From UBA4416 sp943362175 (GTDB taxonomy: Bacteria > Bacteroidota > Bacteroidia > B-17B0 > Aurantibacillaceae): 64,000 nucleotides of DNA. Position numbers and translations under genes: made by a program. Of this stretch, positions 31,677 through 41,625 are shown one piece after another. The notes under the pieces are model-generated. The model saw only the letters and a program-made list of their open reading frames with translations, made no database searches and was not told the origin of the DNA. Numbering within the stretch: the first letter of the stretch is position 1; each line of letters starts with the position of its first letter. Location of the stretch: NCBI GenBank assembly GCA_943362175.1, contig CALRIU020000006.1:62001-126000 (forward strand). The letters are read 5' to 3'.

Positions 31677-34119
31677 AAAATAAAGGTAAAAAGCCCAGCT
31701 GGTAGTTTTTGATCAATGGATCGGCATTCACGTTTGCCGGGTCCGGTGCGTAGCTGAGAGCCAGTACGTTTTTGGTATTCATCACATTCACGAGGTCGAG
31801 GGCAATCTCATAACCCACTTTTCTGGTATTGATCTTATAGGCAATCCTGAAATCGAGGCGGTTGTAGGGATCAAACTGCAGGGTGTTCACCTTATCATTA
31901 TCAGCCACCACATCCATCACGGCATTGCTGGCGGCAATGTTCACCGGCGAGTAGCGCTTGCCTCCGCCATAGGTGAATTTCCCGGACACGTTGATGGAGT
32001 TCTTCTTCGAACGGCCCAGCCCGTATTCCACGCCGGCCAGGGCATTCATCATGTAGTTGCCGTTGAAATCGGTATTGAAGGTCTTATGGTTGCTGGCGGT
32101 AAACTTGCTTTCAAATAAGCTTGCCGAGTAGAGAAAGAAATAATGCTTGTTGAATAATTTTTCGAGGGTGAACTCCAGGCCGTAATTATAACCCGTTCCT
32201 GTATTCTCCATGGTATAGATCGGGAAGAAGCGGTTGAAGGTGGAGCCCCGGTTCAGCATGGAAACGCCGGAGGGCACGGCATATACCGGCACATTCCAGA
32301 GGTATTGGTAATAGGCTTCGACCTTGGTGCGCAGCACTTTGTTGAGCTGCCAGTCGTAGCCCAGGACGGCATGCTGACTTTTGGTAAAACCGAGGTTCTT
32401 GTTGTCGAGCTCCTTCGTAGCGTTATAATAGGTTTTGCCGTCGCGCACGAGGCTATCCGGTGAAGCAAAGTACAGGTAGGTTTGTTGCATCTGGCTGTGC
32501 AGGCCGTAGGCCAGGCTCAGGGACTGGTTGGCCCTGAACTGGTAGCGCAGGCTGGCGCGCGGCTCTACGCTCCAGCTGTTGCTCAGCGTCAGGTATTGAG
32601 AGAACACGCCCAGGTTGGTGCTCCATTGCTCATTGAATTTATGAACGTAGGCAAGGTAGGGCTGCAGGAGGAAAAAATCGGTTTGCGTATTGATCCTCGT
32701 TTTATACGGCATTTCGTTGATGGACTGAGCAAGCGTGTCGTAGCGAGAAACGATCTTCACCTGGTCGTAGAAATTCACATGAAAGGCATTGGCAAAAAAA
32801 CCGGCTTTGAAACTGTTTTTCGCGTTCACCTTATGCTTCACATACCAGGCCAGGGTCGTTTTTCCTTCGTAAAAATTATAACCAAGAATCTGCGGCAGGG
32901 TATCTTTCGGTACAAAATCCTTATTCCTGAGCACGAGGTAATGATCCACATCGAGCCCCTGTACGCCATAAGCCACGGAGGTTTTCATGAGAGTCCGGCT
33001 ATTGAAGGAATAGCTGTGATTGAGGATGGCCACACCCATGCTGGAATTAAAATACTGATCGCGGTTGAGATCGCCGTACAATTCCTTGGGCCGTTCGGTT
33101 TGCGTGCTCAGAATAATTTTGATGGTACTTAAGCCCCCGATGCCGCTCACCGAAAAGACACCGGCATTCTTGGTCGGGAAATTAAAACGGAAGGCGCCGT
33201 CCTGGTATTGAGGTACGGCACTCGTCCCCAGCTTGATATTCAATCCCGATAATAATTTCAGGGTAGAGTATCTATAATTGAGAAAATAGCTGCTGCCGGT
33301 TTCTTTATTGATCGGCCCTTCCAGGCTCAGCTCTGTGCCCAGCAAGCCGAACTGAAAGGTCCGCTCGTGTTTCTGGTTATTGCCGTTACGCATTTTGAGG
33401 TCGAACACGCCTCCCAGGGCATTGCCATAATTGGCGGGGAAGGCGCCGGTATAAAATTCGGAATTGGCCAGGTATTTATTGTTGATGATGGCTGTGGGCC
33501 CGCCCGCAGAGCCGGCTACGGCAAAGTGATTGGGATTGGGGATATCGATCTCCTCCAGGCGCCATAAGAGTCCCGAGGGAGAATTGCCACGCACAATGAT
33601 ATCGTTGCGGCTGTCGTTGGTTCCTTGTACGCCGGCGAAGTTGGAAGCCATCCGGGCCGGGTCCTGCCGCGATCCGGGGTAACGCTCGGTTTCTTCGATG
33701 CTGAATGTTTTCACATTCACGGCCTGCATATCGGTCACCACGTCTTTTCCTTCTTCGGCATTTACCACCACTTCATCCATGTTCACTAAGGACTCTTCCA
33801 TTTCGAGGTTGAGAAAGGTTTCCTTACCCGAAGACACGATCACGTCGTTGAGCGGGATCGTGGTATAGCCGAACAGGCTGACGATAAAGGAACGGCGGCC
33901 CACGGGAACGTTTTCTATTTTAAAATAGCCATTGGCATCGGTGGTAGACACCCGCTGTTTGGTGGAATCGTTCTTCAGGCGGACAATCGCGCCCGGCAAG
34001 GGAACGGAGCTCACTTTGTCGAGGATCTGCCCGCGGACCGTTTGTGTATACTGGCTTTGGGAGAAGCCACCGCGTGTGATAAAAAATACAGAAATAAATA
34101 CGAGTAAATATCTGATCAT
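31657..34119 (-). CDS. TonB-dependent receptor with carboxypeptidase-regulatory-like N-domain
   Basis: An 820-residue protein. In order: signal peptide (ending GGFSQ); CarboxypepD_reg domain (about 27-110, VRGQILDKVSSVPLPGAIVRL); TonB plug (about 115-250, DPARMASNFAGVQG, IVRGNSPSGLLWRLEEIDIPNPNHF); and a 22-strand-type barrel to the end (PLFYVKVDF, terminal Phe). It takes up an unknown substrate with TonB energy. No SusD gene is adjacent, so it is not a classical glycan locus. It is closely related to the receptor at 46869. A LytS/LytTR pair is divergent from it across a 170-bp gap. Confidence 0.92.
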   Translation of the reverse strand: MIRYLLVFISVFFITRGGFSQSQYTQTVRGQILDKVSSVPLPGAIVRLKNDSTKQRVSTTDANGYFKIENVPVGRRSFIVSLFGYTTIPLNDVIVSSGKETFLNLEMEESLVNMDEVVVNAEEGKDVVTDMQAVNVKTFSIEETERYPGSRQDPARMASNFAGVQGTNDSRNDIIVRGNSPSGLLWRLEEIDIPNPNHFAVAGSAGGPTAIINNKYLANSEFYTGAFPANYGNALGGVFDLKMRNGNNQKHERTFQFGLLGTELSLEGPINKETGSSYFLNYRYSTLKLLSGLNIKLGTSAVPQYQDGAFRFNFPTKNAGVFSVSGIGGLSTIKIILSTQTERPKELYGDLNRDQYFNSSMGVAILNHSYSFNSRTLMKTSVAYGVQGLDVDHYLVLRNKDFVPKDTLPQILGYNFYEGKTTLAWYVKHKVNAKNSFKAGFFANAFHVNFYDQVKIVSRYDTLAQSINEMPYKTRINTQTDFFLLQPYLAYVHKFNEQWSTNLGVFSQYLTLSNSWSVEPRASLRYQFRANQSLSLAYGLHSQMQQTYLYFASPDSLVRDGKTYYNATKELDNKNLGFTKSQHAVLGYDWQLNKVLRTKVEAYYQYLWNVPVYAVPSGVSMLNRGSTFNRFFPIYTMENTGTGYNYGLEFTLEKLFNKHYFFLYSASLFESKFTASNHKTFNTDFNGNYMMNALAGVEYGLGRSKKNSINVSGKFTYGGGKRYSPVNIAASNAVMDVVADNDKVNTLQFDPYNRLDFRIAYKINTRKVGYEIALDLVNVMNTKNVLALSYAPDPANVNADPLIKNYQLGFLPLFYVKVDF

Positions 34120-34289
34120 GGGATGCTCAAAGTTTCATGTAAAGTAAAAAATAAAATCGGAACCTGCCAATAGTTTTCGATTGCCCACATAAGCCACCAG
34201 GAGCTGAATATCTGTTTGCCATATACTTTGCAAAAGAATTCCCAGGTGATACATTACCGTTTCATCATTGGGTTTTGTATGTTTGTTCT

Positions 34290-35414
34290 ATGGAGATTCC
34301 TCTGTTATGGCTTCTTAAGAAAAATAAGGTCCGGATTATTTCCGGGGTTATTTTGTTTTGGCTCGTCATTGGCGGGATGATCTATATCACGGAAGAGGTG
34401 ATTGCCGCAAATTATTTTGGTACCAAAGCGCTGGAACCGATCGAAAAAATGCAATACCTGGTGCGATGGATCACGTGGCCTTTCTTAACGCCTATCATCA
34501 TCTTCCTTGCCTTAAAGCTTGGCTTCCGTAGAACACACATCATCCGCTTTGTCCTGTTGCACATGCTATTGGGAACGGGTGTTCTTTTCCTGGAATACCT
34601 GCTGGAAATCAGCATTATCAAATTTTTTGCCTGGCAGCTCTGGCAGCAACACGTTCCTGTAAAAGACTACACCATTCCCTTTCTGTTTAAATACTGGGCC
34701 TACATTTCCCTCTATTTCCTTATTGTAGGAATTGTCAACGTATTTATATACATCACCAAATACCAGGTATCCGAAACGTCTTTAATCGAAACGGAATTAA
34801 AAAACAAGCAGCTGGAATATGAGCTGACCCTCGCCCAGCTAAGCTCCTTGAAAATGCAGCTACAGCCACATTTCCTGTTCAATACGCACAATGCTATCAT
34901 CAGCCTGATGCTGCAAAAAGAAAATGAGAAAGCCATTGGAATGCTAACCAAGCTCAGCGAGCTGCTTCGCCTCACGATTGATAAATCCGATACCCAAACC
35001 ATTAGCCTGCAGCAAGAGATCGACTACATGAAGCTGTACTTAACGATTCAGCAGATTCGCTTCCAGGACAGACTCCGCATTGAGATTGACATCCAGAAGG
35101 AGCTTGCTGATTTTGAGGTCCCGACTTTTATTTTGCAGCCATTAATAGAAAACGCCATTACGCACGGCATCGCTCCCTATTCAGATGCGGGCTTGATCCG
35201 GATCTCTGCTACCAAAACAGGCCAAACCATCAGAATCTGTGTCATGGACGATGGACAGGGAATCACAGGACCTCTCAACAAAACAAGCGGCATCGGCATC
35301 AAAAATACCAGGAACAGGCTGAGCCAGCTCTATGGGAACTATCAAAGCTTAGAGATCATCCCCAACGCCGTGAAAGGTGCAAGCTCCGTCATCAAAATTT
35401 ATGTCCATGATTAA
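34290..35414 (+). CDS. LytS-type membrane sensor histidine kinase
   Basis: About 374 residues from ATG 34290. It has four membrane segments in the first ~160 residues (VRIISGVILFWLVIGGMIYI; WPFLTPIIIFLALKLGF; FVLLHMLLGTGVLFLEYLLE; YISLYFLIVGIVNVFIYIT). A coiled linker follows, then a His_kinase domain with phospho-acceptor His in KMQLQPHFLFNTHNAIISLM. The N-box is FILQPLIENAITHGI and the G-box is DDGQGI, with GIGIKNTRNRLSQLYG. The signal is probably sensed in the membrane. The partner regulator follows with a 14-nt overlap. It is divergent from a TonB receptor gene, a plausible target. Confidence 0.92.
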   Translation: MEIPLLWLLKKNKVRIISGVILFWLVIGGMIYITEEVIAANYFGTKALEPIEKMQYLVRWITWPFLTPIIIFLALKLGFRRTHIIRFVLLHMLLGTGVLFLEYLLEISIIKFFAWQLWQQHVPVKDYTIPFLFKYWAYISLYFLIVGIVNVFIYITKYQVSETSLIETELKNKQLEYELTLAQLSSLKMQLQPHFLFNTHNAIISLMLQKENEKAIGMLTKLSELLRLTIDKSDTQTISLQQEIDYMKLYLTIQQIRFQDRLRIEIDIQKELADFEVPTFILQPLIENAITHGIAPYSDAGLIRISATKTGQTIRICVMDDGQGITGPLNKTSGIGIKNTRNRLSQLYGNYQSLEIIPNAVKGASSVIKIYVHD

Positions 35415-36207
35415 TTCAACACAACCTATCAGCGCACTGATTATCGATGATGAAACATTATCGCGGGATCTCGTGAAATTATACCTGGAACCATATCCGG
35501 ATATTTTGGTGATTGGCGAGTGTGCCAATGGCATTGAAGCCTTGAACAGCATCGTGAGCCTGGCTCCCGACCTTATTTTCCTGGATGTGCAGATGCCCGA
35601 CCTGAACGGCTTTGAGCTGCTCCGCGAACTTCAGCCGGAAAAAACACCGGTGGTGATTTTCATTACAGCCTATGACCAGTTTGCCTTAAAAGCCTTTGAA
35701 GTGAATGCCACAGGCTACCTGCTTAAGCCCTTTGAGAAGGCCCGCTTTGATACCACCGTCAAAAATGCCATCGCGCTCATTCAACAGAGTAAAAAGCCGG
35801 AGCTGGAAACAAAGCTTCAGCATTTATTACTGGATTATGAAGCCTGGAAAGCCTCTTCCACTAAAACAGTGACTTACCTTTCCCGTATTCTGATCAAGGA
35901 ATCCAAAAAAGCATTTTTCATTAAAACGGCTGATATTCTATTCTTCGAGGCATCCGGCGATTACGTGAGCATTCATACGCCCGAAAAAACGTATTTAATC
36001 CATGACAGCCTGCAGCACCTGGAAAGCAGCCTGAATCCCGAACAGTTTATCAGGATTCACCGCTCCACCATTGTAAGCATTGATGCTATCCGGGAGCTGC
36101 ATCCTCATTTCAACGGAGAATACCTTGTGCTTCTCAAAAACGGAGCTAAGCTGAAACTGAGCCGTAGCTATAAAGAAAACCTGAAACACATCAGGGGCTC
36201 AGAATAA
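35401..36207 (+). CDS. LytTR-family response regulator
   Basis: About 268 residues. The receiver domain has SALIIDDETLSRDLV (acidic pair), phospho-acceptor D62 (LIFLDVQMPDLNG), Thr in VIFITAYDQFA and Lys in YLLKPFEKARF. It is followed by a LytTR DNA-binding domain (ADILFFEASGDYVSIHT; PEQFIRIHRSTIVSIDAIREL). Start ATG 35401 (35407 also possible) overlaps the end of the kinase gene. It forms a two-component pair with 34290. Confidence 0.92.
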   Translation: MSMINSTQPISALIIDDETLSRDLVKLYLEPYPDILVIGECANGIEALNSIVSLAPDLIFLDVQMPDLNGFELLRELQPEKTPVVIFITAYDQFALKAFEVNATGYLLKPFEKARFDTTVKNAIALIQQSKKPELETKLQHLLLDYEAWKASSTKTVTYLSRILIKESKKAFFIKTADILFFEASGDYVSIHTPEKTYLIHDSLQHLESSLNPEQFIRIHRSTIVSIDAIRELHPHFNGEYLVLLKNGAKLKLSRSYKENLKHIRGSE

Positions 36208-36297
36208 CGGCTCGGCGAATTTTAAAACGCCCGGGCGAATTCCTGTTCTTTTTGAGCGTATTATCGCGGTACTTCATTTTATAAACCAAATTATAAG

Positions 36298-37692
36298 ATG
36301 GAGCAAAAAGCCAGCTACCCCAAGGGAATTCCCTATATCATCGGCAACGAGGCCGCCGAACGTTTCAGCTTTTACGGCATGAAAGCTATATTGACCACAT
36401 TTTTGGTCAGCCAGTTTTTCAACCCAACAAACAACCCTGCCCTGGAAGTGGTTTCAAATGCGGAAGCAAATAACATCACCCATTTATTTAATACGCTGGT
36501 TTACCTTCTTCCTTTAGCAGGCGCCATTTTAGCCGATTGGTTTTACGGAAAATACAAAGTGATCCTGTACCTCTCGCTGGTCTATTGTGCCGGTCATGCC
36601 TGCCTCGCCCTGTTTGAAAATAACCTGAATGGTTTTCTCGCCGGCCTGCTTCTCATTGCGATCGGCTCGGGAGGCATCAAGCCCTGTGTATCGGCCAATG
36701 TGGGCGACCAGTTTGATGAAAGCAACAAGTCCCTGCTCTCAAAAGCATACAGCATGTTCTATTTCAGCATCAATGCAGGCTCTTTCATCTCCATGCTGCT
36801 CACGCCGGTAATCCTTCGTTATTCCTCACCCGCTGTGGCTTTCGGTGTTCCGGGAATCCTCATGGGCATTGCCACTTTATTATTTTTCCTTGGAAGAAAA
36901 AAGTACGTTCATGTGCCTCCTTCCGGCATCAAAAAAGATAATTTTATTTCCGTCAGCCTGTACGCCTTCGTTCATTTCAGAAAAAAGACCGGCGGCTCTT
37001 TACTGGATGTGGCCAAAGAGAAGTATTCCCCTGAGTCTGTCGAGGCGGTCAAAGTCGTTTGGCAAATCATAGCTGTGTTTTCCGTTATTCCCATTTTCTG
37101 GGCATTGAACGATCAAAACAGCAGCGAATGGGTCTTGCAGGCGCGTAACCTTGACCTCAGCTTCATGGGTTACACCTTTCTGCCGGAGCAGGTGCAATCG
37201 GCCAATGCCATCCTGGTACTGATTTACATTCCCTTATTCAATTATGTGATTTTTCCTTTTCTGGAGAAAAGAAATATCCGGCTATCGCCCTATAAAAAAA
37301 TAGGCATCGGTTTTATATTCACCTTACTATCTTTCGGGATTATTTACTGGCTGCAGCTAAGCATCGACAAAGGCGGGGCGCCCAATGTAGGCTGGCAGTT
37401 GCTCGCCTATATCATCATCACAGCCGGGGAGGTGCTGGTATACCAGACCGGGCTGGAATATGCCTATACCAAAGCACCAGTCAGCATGAAAAGTACGATC
37501 ATGGCATTCTGGCTTTTAACCATTTCGCTGGGGAATCTAATTGTATCAGGCATCAACAACAGCATTGCCCACAAAGGCCTGTTCAGTGTCCTGGAAGGCT
37601 CCAGGTATTATCTCTTCTACATCGCCCTGATGGGGATAACCATCGTTGTCTACTACTTTCTTTCCAAAACATTCGACCGGAAAAAACAATAA
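36298..37692 (+). CDS. POT-family proton-dependent oligopeptide transporter
   Basis: A 464-residue multi-spanning MFS protein. The N-terminal ERFSFYGMKAILTTFLV carries the POT ExxERF-like signature. The second POT motif is IAIGSGGIKPCVSANVGDQF, followed by MFYFSINAGSFISMLLTP. It imports di- and tripeptides with protons across the inner membrane. It stands alone, 90 bp after the LytTR gene and convergent with the DUF3999 gene (1-bp gap between the stops). Confidence 0.93.
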   Translation: MEQKASYPKGIPYIIGNEAAERFSFYGMKAILTTFLVSQFFNPTNNPALEVVSNAEANNITHLFNTLVYLLPLAGAILADWFYGKYKVILYLSLVYCAGHACLALFENNLNGFLAGLLLIAIGSGGIKPCVSANVGDQFDESNKSLLSKAYSMFYFSINAGSFISMLLTPVILRYSSPAVAFGVPGILMGIATLLFFLGRKKYVHVPPSGIKKDNFISVSLYAFVHFRKKTGGSLLDVAKEKYSPESVEAVKVVWQIIAVFSVIPIFWALNDQNSSEWVLQARNLDLSFMGYTFLPEQVQSANAILVLIYIPLFNYVIFPFLEKRNIRLSPYKKIGIGFIFTLLSFGIIYWLQLSIDKGGAPNVGWQLLAYIIITAGEVLVYQTGLEYAYTKAPVSMKSTIMAFWLLTISLGNLIVSGINNSIAHKGLFSVLEGSRYYLFYIALMGITIVVYYFLSKTFDRKKQ

Positions 37693-37693
37693 G

Positions 37694-38971
37694 CTACTCC
37701 TTCTTCCCGACTTCTTTCAATAAGCTGCGGGAGAATAGGAAGATGACAATACAGCCGACACCCAGGCAGAGCCAGAGGAATTGCGGTGTTTCAAAAAATG
37801 CTTTTTCTTTCTCCGCTTCTTTCTGCTTAGTCTTTGGTGCTTCCTTAGGGAGGACCTTTACAGCACCCAGCTGCGCTTCCGGAAGAAGCTGAGGGATCTG
37901 CGACACAAAGCTTCCGAGGTCATACTCCGGCACCTTGAGCGAGTCGTCTCCGCATTTGAGCGTGTAGCTTGTATTTCCTTTAAAATCAGCGATCAGGTAG
38001 CTTGCCAGCTGCATGCAATTGATGGATTCAATTTCCAATGGAGGATTGTCTTTATTCTCGATCTCGATGAATACTTCCTGCTCGTTAAAATTCGGCAGGT
38101 CAAACATCAGTACCTTATCCGAGCTCAGCTCCATCTCAAACAGGTTTTCCCGGATGGTTTGTGTAGCCCCTTTTCCGTACTGCTTCCGGTTGACGTAGAT
38201 CGTGGCGTGGCGCTTGTACAGGCGCGGCGCTTTGATTTTAAAATCGAGGCGGTCTACCTGCTGGTTATTCGTAAAGAGCAACCGTACCGTGGTTGTTTTC
38301 GTTTTAGTATTTTCCGTTATGGTTTTGGAAAACAGCACATCGTTGAGCTTTCCGGCAATGACGGAATTTTTGAAATAACCAGCCGAATTTATTTTAAACG
38401 GGTAGCTGTCCCAGTTATGGTGCCAGTGACGGTGGTGCCAGTCATCGATCGATAACCTGAAATAAGGATAATCATTGAGTGGAAAATAGATACATTTATA
38501 CTGATTGGTATAAACGTCGTTGTAGAGGAGGCTCAGCTCCTGGCTGGCGCTCACGCTGTACCACTGCTTCTGGTCGTAGCTTCCTTCAATGGAGCAGTAT
38601 TTATAGGCATCGGAGTTATTGATATTGAAGGCAATGTTGCTGATCTTCTGCCGCTCGGGGTTATGCACCACCACTTCTGTATAGTCGGAGATGTGGCGCA
38701 GTGACAGGATCTTATACTCTACAAAATCCGACTTGGATTTCAGCTGCGGCTCGCTGAGCACCACATAAGGTATCTCATGCCCTTTGGCGTCGTACACACG
38801 CATGTCATGAAAATCCCGTTTCATGTATTGCTTATGCTCCGGGTTCAGAGGGATCTTGTAGAGGGAATCTTTGGTAATCCCCATGATCGGCATTTCCTGT
38901 GCAAACTGTTGGGCTTCTGACCGAAAGCTCAGAAGGGCAACAGTGATAAGGCTTAAAAAAAACGGTTTCAT
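37694..38971 (-). CDS. DUF3999-like membrane-anchored periplasmic protein
   Basis: About 425 residues from ATG 38971 (MKPFFLSLITVALLSFRSEAQ), a proper signal peptide. Eight extra codons upstream are unlikely. A large beta-rich periplasmic region follows (RDFHDMRVYDAKGHEIPYVV; RLLFTNNQQVDRLDFKIKA) and one C-terminal membrane helix (FLWLCLGVGCIVIFLFS). It fits the DUF3999 family, which is often encoded beside DUF2339 membrane proteins, exactly as here (gap 27 bp). Function unknown; perhaps a complex with its neighbour. Confidence 0.75.
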   Translation of the reverse strand: MKPFFLSLITVALLSFRSEAQQFAQEMPIMGITKDSLYKIPLNPEHKQYMKRDFHDMRVYDAKGHEIPYVVLSEPQLKSKSDFVEYKILSLRHISDYTEVVVHNPERQKISNIAFNINNSDAYKYCSIEGSYDQKQWYSVSASQELSLLYNDVYTNQYKCIYFPLNDYPYFRLSIDDWHHRHWHHNWDSYPFKINSAGYFKNSVIAGKLNDVLFSKTITENTKTKTTTVRLLFTNNQQVDRLDFKIKAPRLYKRHATIYVNRKQYGKGATQTIRENLFEMELSSDKVLMFDLPNFNEQEVFIEIENKDNPPLEIESINCMQLASYLIADFKGNTSYTLKCGDDSLKVPEYDLGSFVSQIPQLLPEAQLGAVKVLPKEAPKTKQKEAEKEKAFFETPQFLWLCLGVGCIVIFLFSRSLLKEVGKKE

Positions 38972-38998
38972 GCGTCGGATCTCGTATCTAGTCAAAGG

Positions 38999-41560
38999 TT
39001 ATATAATAGTAGAATCGTTCTGATCATTTGCCGGGGGCGTGTTTGTTGTGGTACCAGCGACCTCATCTGTCTCCGGCTTATCGTCGATGATTAGTTTTTT
39101 GATCTTCTGGTACATAAAGGAGATGATGAGCAACACCACACCGAGGATGATAAAGGCCACGATCTTACCGGCTTCGGAGGCATCCTTGATATCGAAGGTA
39201 AAGAGCTTTAACAGGATCACCCCAATGAGGATCAATGACATGATACGAAGCGCTTTGTTCTGTTTCTTCATGCCGATGAAGAGGAAGGCAAAGGCCAGCA
39301 GGCCCCACAAAATAGGGAAGCCGATCTTCACAATATGGCTTTCTGCCACTTCCAGCTCCAGCATTTTTGCTACGACTTCCTGGTCCGTGATGGTTTTCAC
39401 GCCTCCTATGACCAGCTGCGACACATGCAGAATCAGCTCAAGGCTCGAGACATAGACGATGGCAATGGAAACAAATACGGTGTTGAGCGTTCCCATTTTT
39501 TCCGGGTTTTCTCCTTTCCGGAACCAACTTCTCATAAACAGGATCGTAGCCACGAAGCAGATCAGTGATACGTAATGCGCTGTAAAGCCAACGTAACTCC
39601 TATCCATTTGCAGCATATTGTCTTTAAAATCCACATAAGGAAGGGCCGCAAAAATGACCACAAAGGCTACGGCGTTGATGTAATTAAAGATAAAGAGCAC
39701 GGCTCCGGCTTTCCGGTTTTCCCATTTCGATACGGCCATATTCAATAAGAGGAAGTAGAGGAAATGGTAGGCGCCCGCCACAATCGTGACACCGACACCG
39801 TAACTCACGCGGTTCATCTGGTACACCAGCTCGAACATGCCTGTGAAGTACAGCAGGGTCACGAAAGCGATGTGCAGGAAATTGCGGTAAGCAACCGGGT
39901 TAAAGTTCATCTTCGCCCAGCTGAGGGTTTCGTTTTCTTTCCTGAGCAAGATGGCGGAAGCCAGCATGGATAAGGCACAGATCATACCGGTGATAAATCC
40001 TTTATTCAGGATAACGGCCGGTTTTACCTCATGGTAGCTGGTATACAATTGTCCCCAATCGATGAACAAGCTGAAACTCATCAGCACCATAATTAATACA
40101 GAAGCAAAACGGGCCATTGTAATCTTTGAGATCTGAGCGAAGTAAATCAGCACCACACTTTCTGCTGCCCAGAACATCGTGATATAGCTACCGTGAAATT
40201 GTACCGGAATTACCAAGGTTACAAAGGTAAGTGTAAGGCCGATCATCAGGTATACAAGCTTCTTATCCGCCTTGAATTTTTGATAAAGTAACCAGGAACA
40301 CACCAGGTTGAATAAAGCAAGCACCAAACTAAACAGGCCCTGTAAATCCTGATGGTAATAGTTGAGGATCTGCATGCCTGCACCGTAGAATAAAAAGGTA
40401 TTGCTCACCAGGATGGTAATATCCATCACGCCGAATTTGCGTTTTTCCTTGATGTTGTGAATCAGGCTCATGATAATGAACACCACATAGAATATGGCGG
40501 CAAAGATCATGGCGCCTTTGTACGGTGGATTCTCTTCTCCGATCACCTTCGTCTGCAGCCAGCCAAAATACAGGATCATGGTAAAGGCATAAGAAAGAAT
40601 ATTTAACAGGTTCCATTTGCGTAGGTAAGCCAGCACCAGCATCCCCAGGTCGAGGATCAGCACATAGGTGAAGAGCACCTGGTAATTGCCCTGCCCGGTG
40701 CTCACCATAAACGGCGTGGCAAAGCCACCGATGAGCGACAACACCGCCAGCTCCTGCCGGTCGTACATCACAGAGATAAAGACACTGAAGGATGTGATAA
40801 TGAGCATGAGCACAAAAGCCATGGTTTGCCCGAACAAATGGTATTCGTGAAATGCAATACCAATCGTAAAATAGAAAATAGCGATGCCTCCCGACACCAG
40901 AACAGAGCTAAAGGCTTTGAAGTTTTTCCGTAAGCGATGCGCGAAGCCCAGGACGATACCTCCGCAGAGGATGCCGATGCCTACGCGCGCAATCTCGTTG
41001 ATCCAGTTCTTATCAATCGCATATTTCACAAAGAAGGCGATCCCGATCACCAGGATGGTAATGGCCACCTTGCTGAGGATGTTCTCCCCGATGAATTTCT
41101 CGAGATCCGGGTTATTTTCCCTGAACCGGTCGTAGAAGCTTTGCTGTGGCTGGGCAGGCTGCACCGGTGTCTGCGAAGGCGTGTTCATGATTTCGTTCAC
41201 GCTGATCTCCACAGGAGCTTCTTCCTCCTTATCGATCACCACCTCATCGATGATTACCACCGGCGGCACTTCCGGTTCTGCTACCGGAGGCTTCTCCTCC
41301 ACTACCGGCGGGATCACCGGCTTCACGATTGGCGGAGGCACCACTTTATCTTCCACCGGCTGAACCGGCCTGGCGGTTTCTTTGTTTTCCGCAACGGCCT
41401 GTTTTTGCTCTTCGGCTTTTTGGGCCTGGTAGAGCTGCACACGGCGTAAATAATCTTCGATATTGGAAAGTTTTTCCTCTACATGCTTCAGTTTTGCATT
41501 TTTAGCGAAATGGAAGATGATCAAAAGGACGAGGATGACCAGCAATAAAAAAATATCCAT
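38999..41560 (-). CDS. DUF2339 polytopic membrane protein
   Basis: An 853-residue protein. It has an N-terminal membrane anchor (MDIFLLLVILVLLIIFHFA), a coiled coil, and a long Pro/Glu/Val-rich linker (about residues 75-130). More than twenty hydrophobic segments follow, beginning ILSKVAITILVIGIAFFVKYAID and IGILCGGIVLGFAHRLRKN, which is typical of DUF2339. The C-terminal tail is soluble and Thr/Asn-rich. Function unknown; the family is often paired with DUF3999. It is transcribed first in the pair. Confidence 0.88.
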   Translation of the reverse strand: MDIFLLLVILVLLIIFHFAKNAKLKHVEEKLSNIEDYLRRVQLYQAQKAEEQKQAVAENKETARPVQPVEDKVVPPPIVKPVIPPVVEEKPPVAEPEVPPVVIIDEVVIDKEEEAPVEISVNEIMNTPSQTPVQPAQPQQSFYDRFRENNPDLEKFIGENILSKVAITILVIGIAFFVKYAIDKNWINEIARVGIGILCGGIVLGFAHRLRKNFKAFSSVLVSGGIAIFYFTIGIAFHEYHLFGQTMAFVLMLIITSFSVFISVMYDRQELAVLSLIGGFATPFMVSTGQGNYQVLFTYVLILDLGMLVLAYLRKWNLLNILSYAFTMILYFGWLQTKVIGEENPPYKGAMIFAAIFYVVFIIMSLIHNIKEKRKFGVMDITILVSNTFLFYGAGMQILNYYHQDLQGLFSLVLALFNLVCSWLLYQKFKADKKLVYLMIGLTLTFVTLVIPVQFHGSYITMFWAAESVVLIYFAQISKITMARFASVLIMVLMSFSLFIDWGQLYTSYHEVKPAVILNKGFITGMICALSMLASAILLRKENETLSWAKMNFNPVAYRNFLHIAFVTLLYFTGMFELVYQMNRVSYGVGVTIVAGAYHFLYFLLLNMAVSKWENRKAGAVLFIFNYINAVAFVVIFAALPYVDFKDNMLQMDRSYVGFTAHYVSLICFVATILFMRSWFRKGENPEKMGTLNTVFVSIAIVYVSSLELILHVSQLVIGGVKTITDQEVVAKMLELEVAESHIVKIGFPILWGLLAFAFLFIGMKKQNKALRIMSLILIGVILLKLFTFDIKDASEAGKIVAFIILGVVLLIISFMYQKIKKLIIDDKPETDEVAGTTTNTPPANDQNDSTII

Positions 41561-41625
41561 ACTTAAGGAGTTTCTTAAGGATTAAAGATACAATTTTAAA
41601 GCATATAGCGTCTATTTTGCAGGGC

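Noticed and set aside
31657..34119. The TonB receptor as a SusC of a polysaccharide utilisation locus
   Set aside because: There is no SusD, glycoside hydrolase or hybrid sensor nearby, and the plug sequence belongs to a SusD-less receptor type.
36225..36240. CGCCCGGGCG palindrome as an operator for the POT transporter
   Set aside because: A 10-bp GC palindrome alone is weak evidence and no second copy or regulator link is seen.
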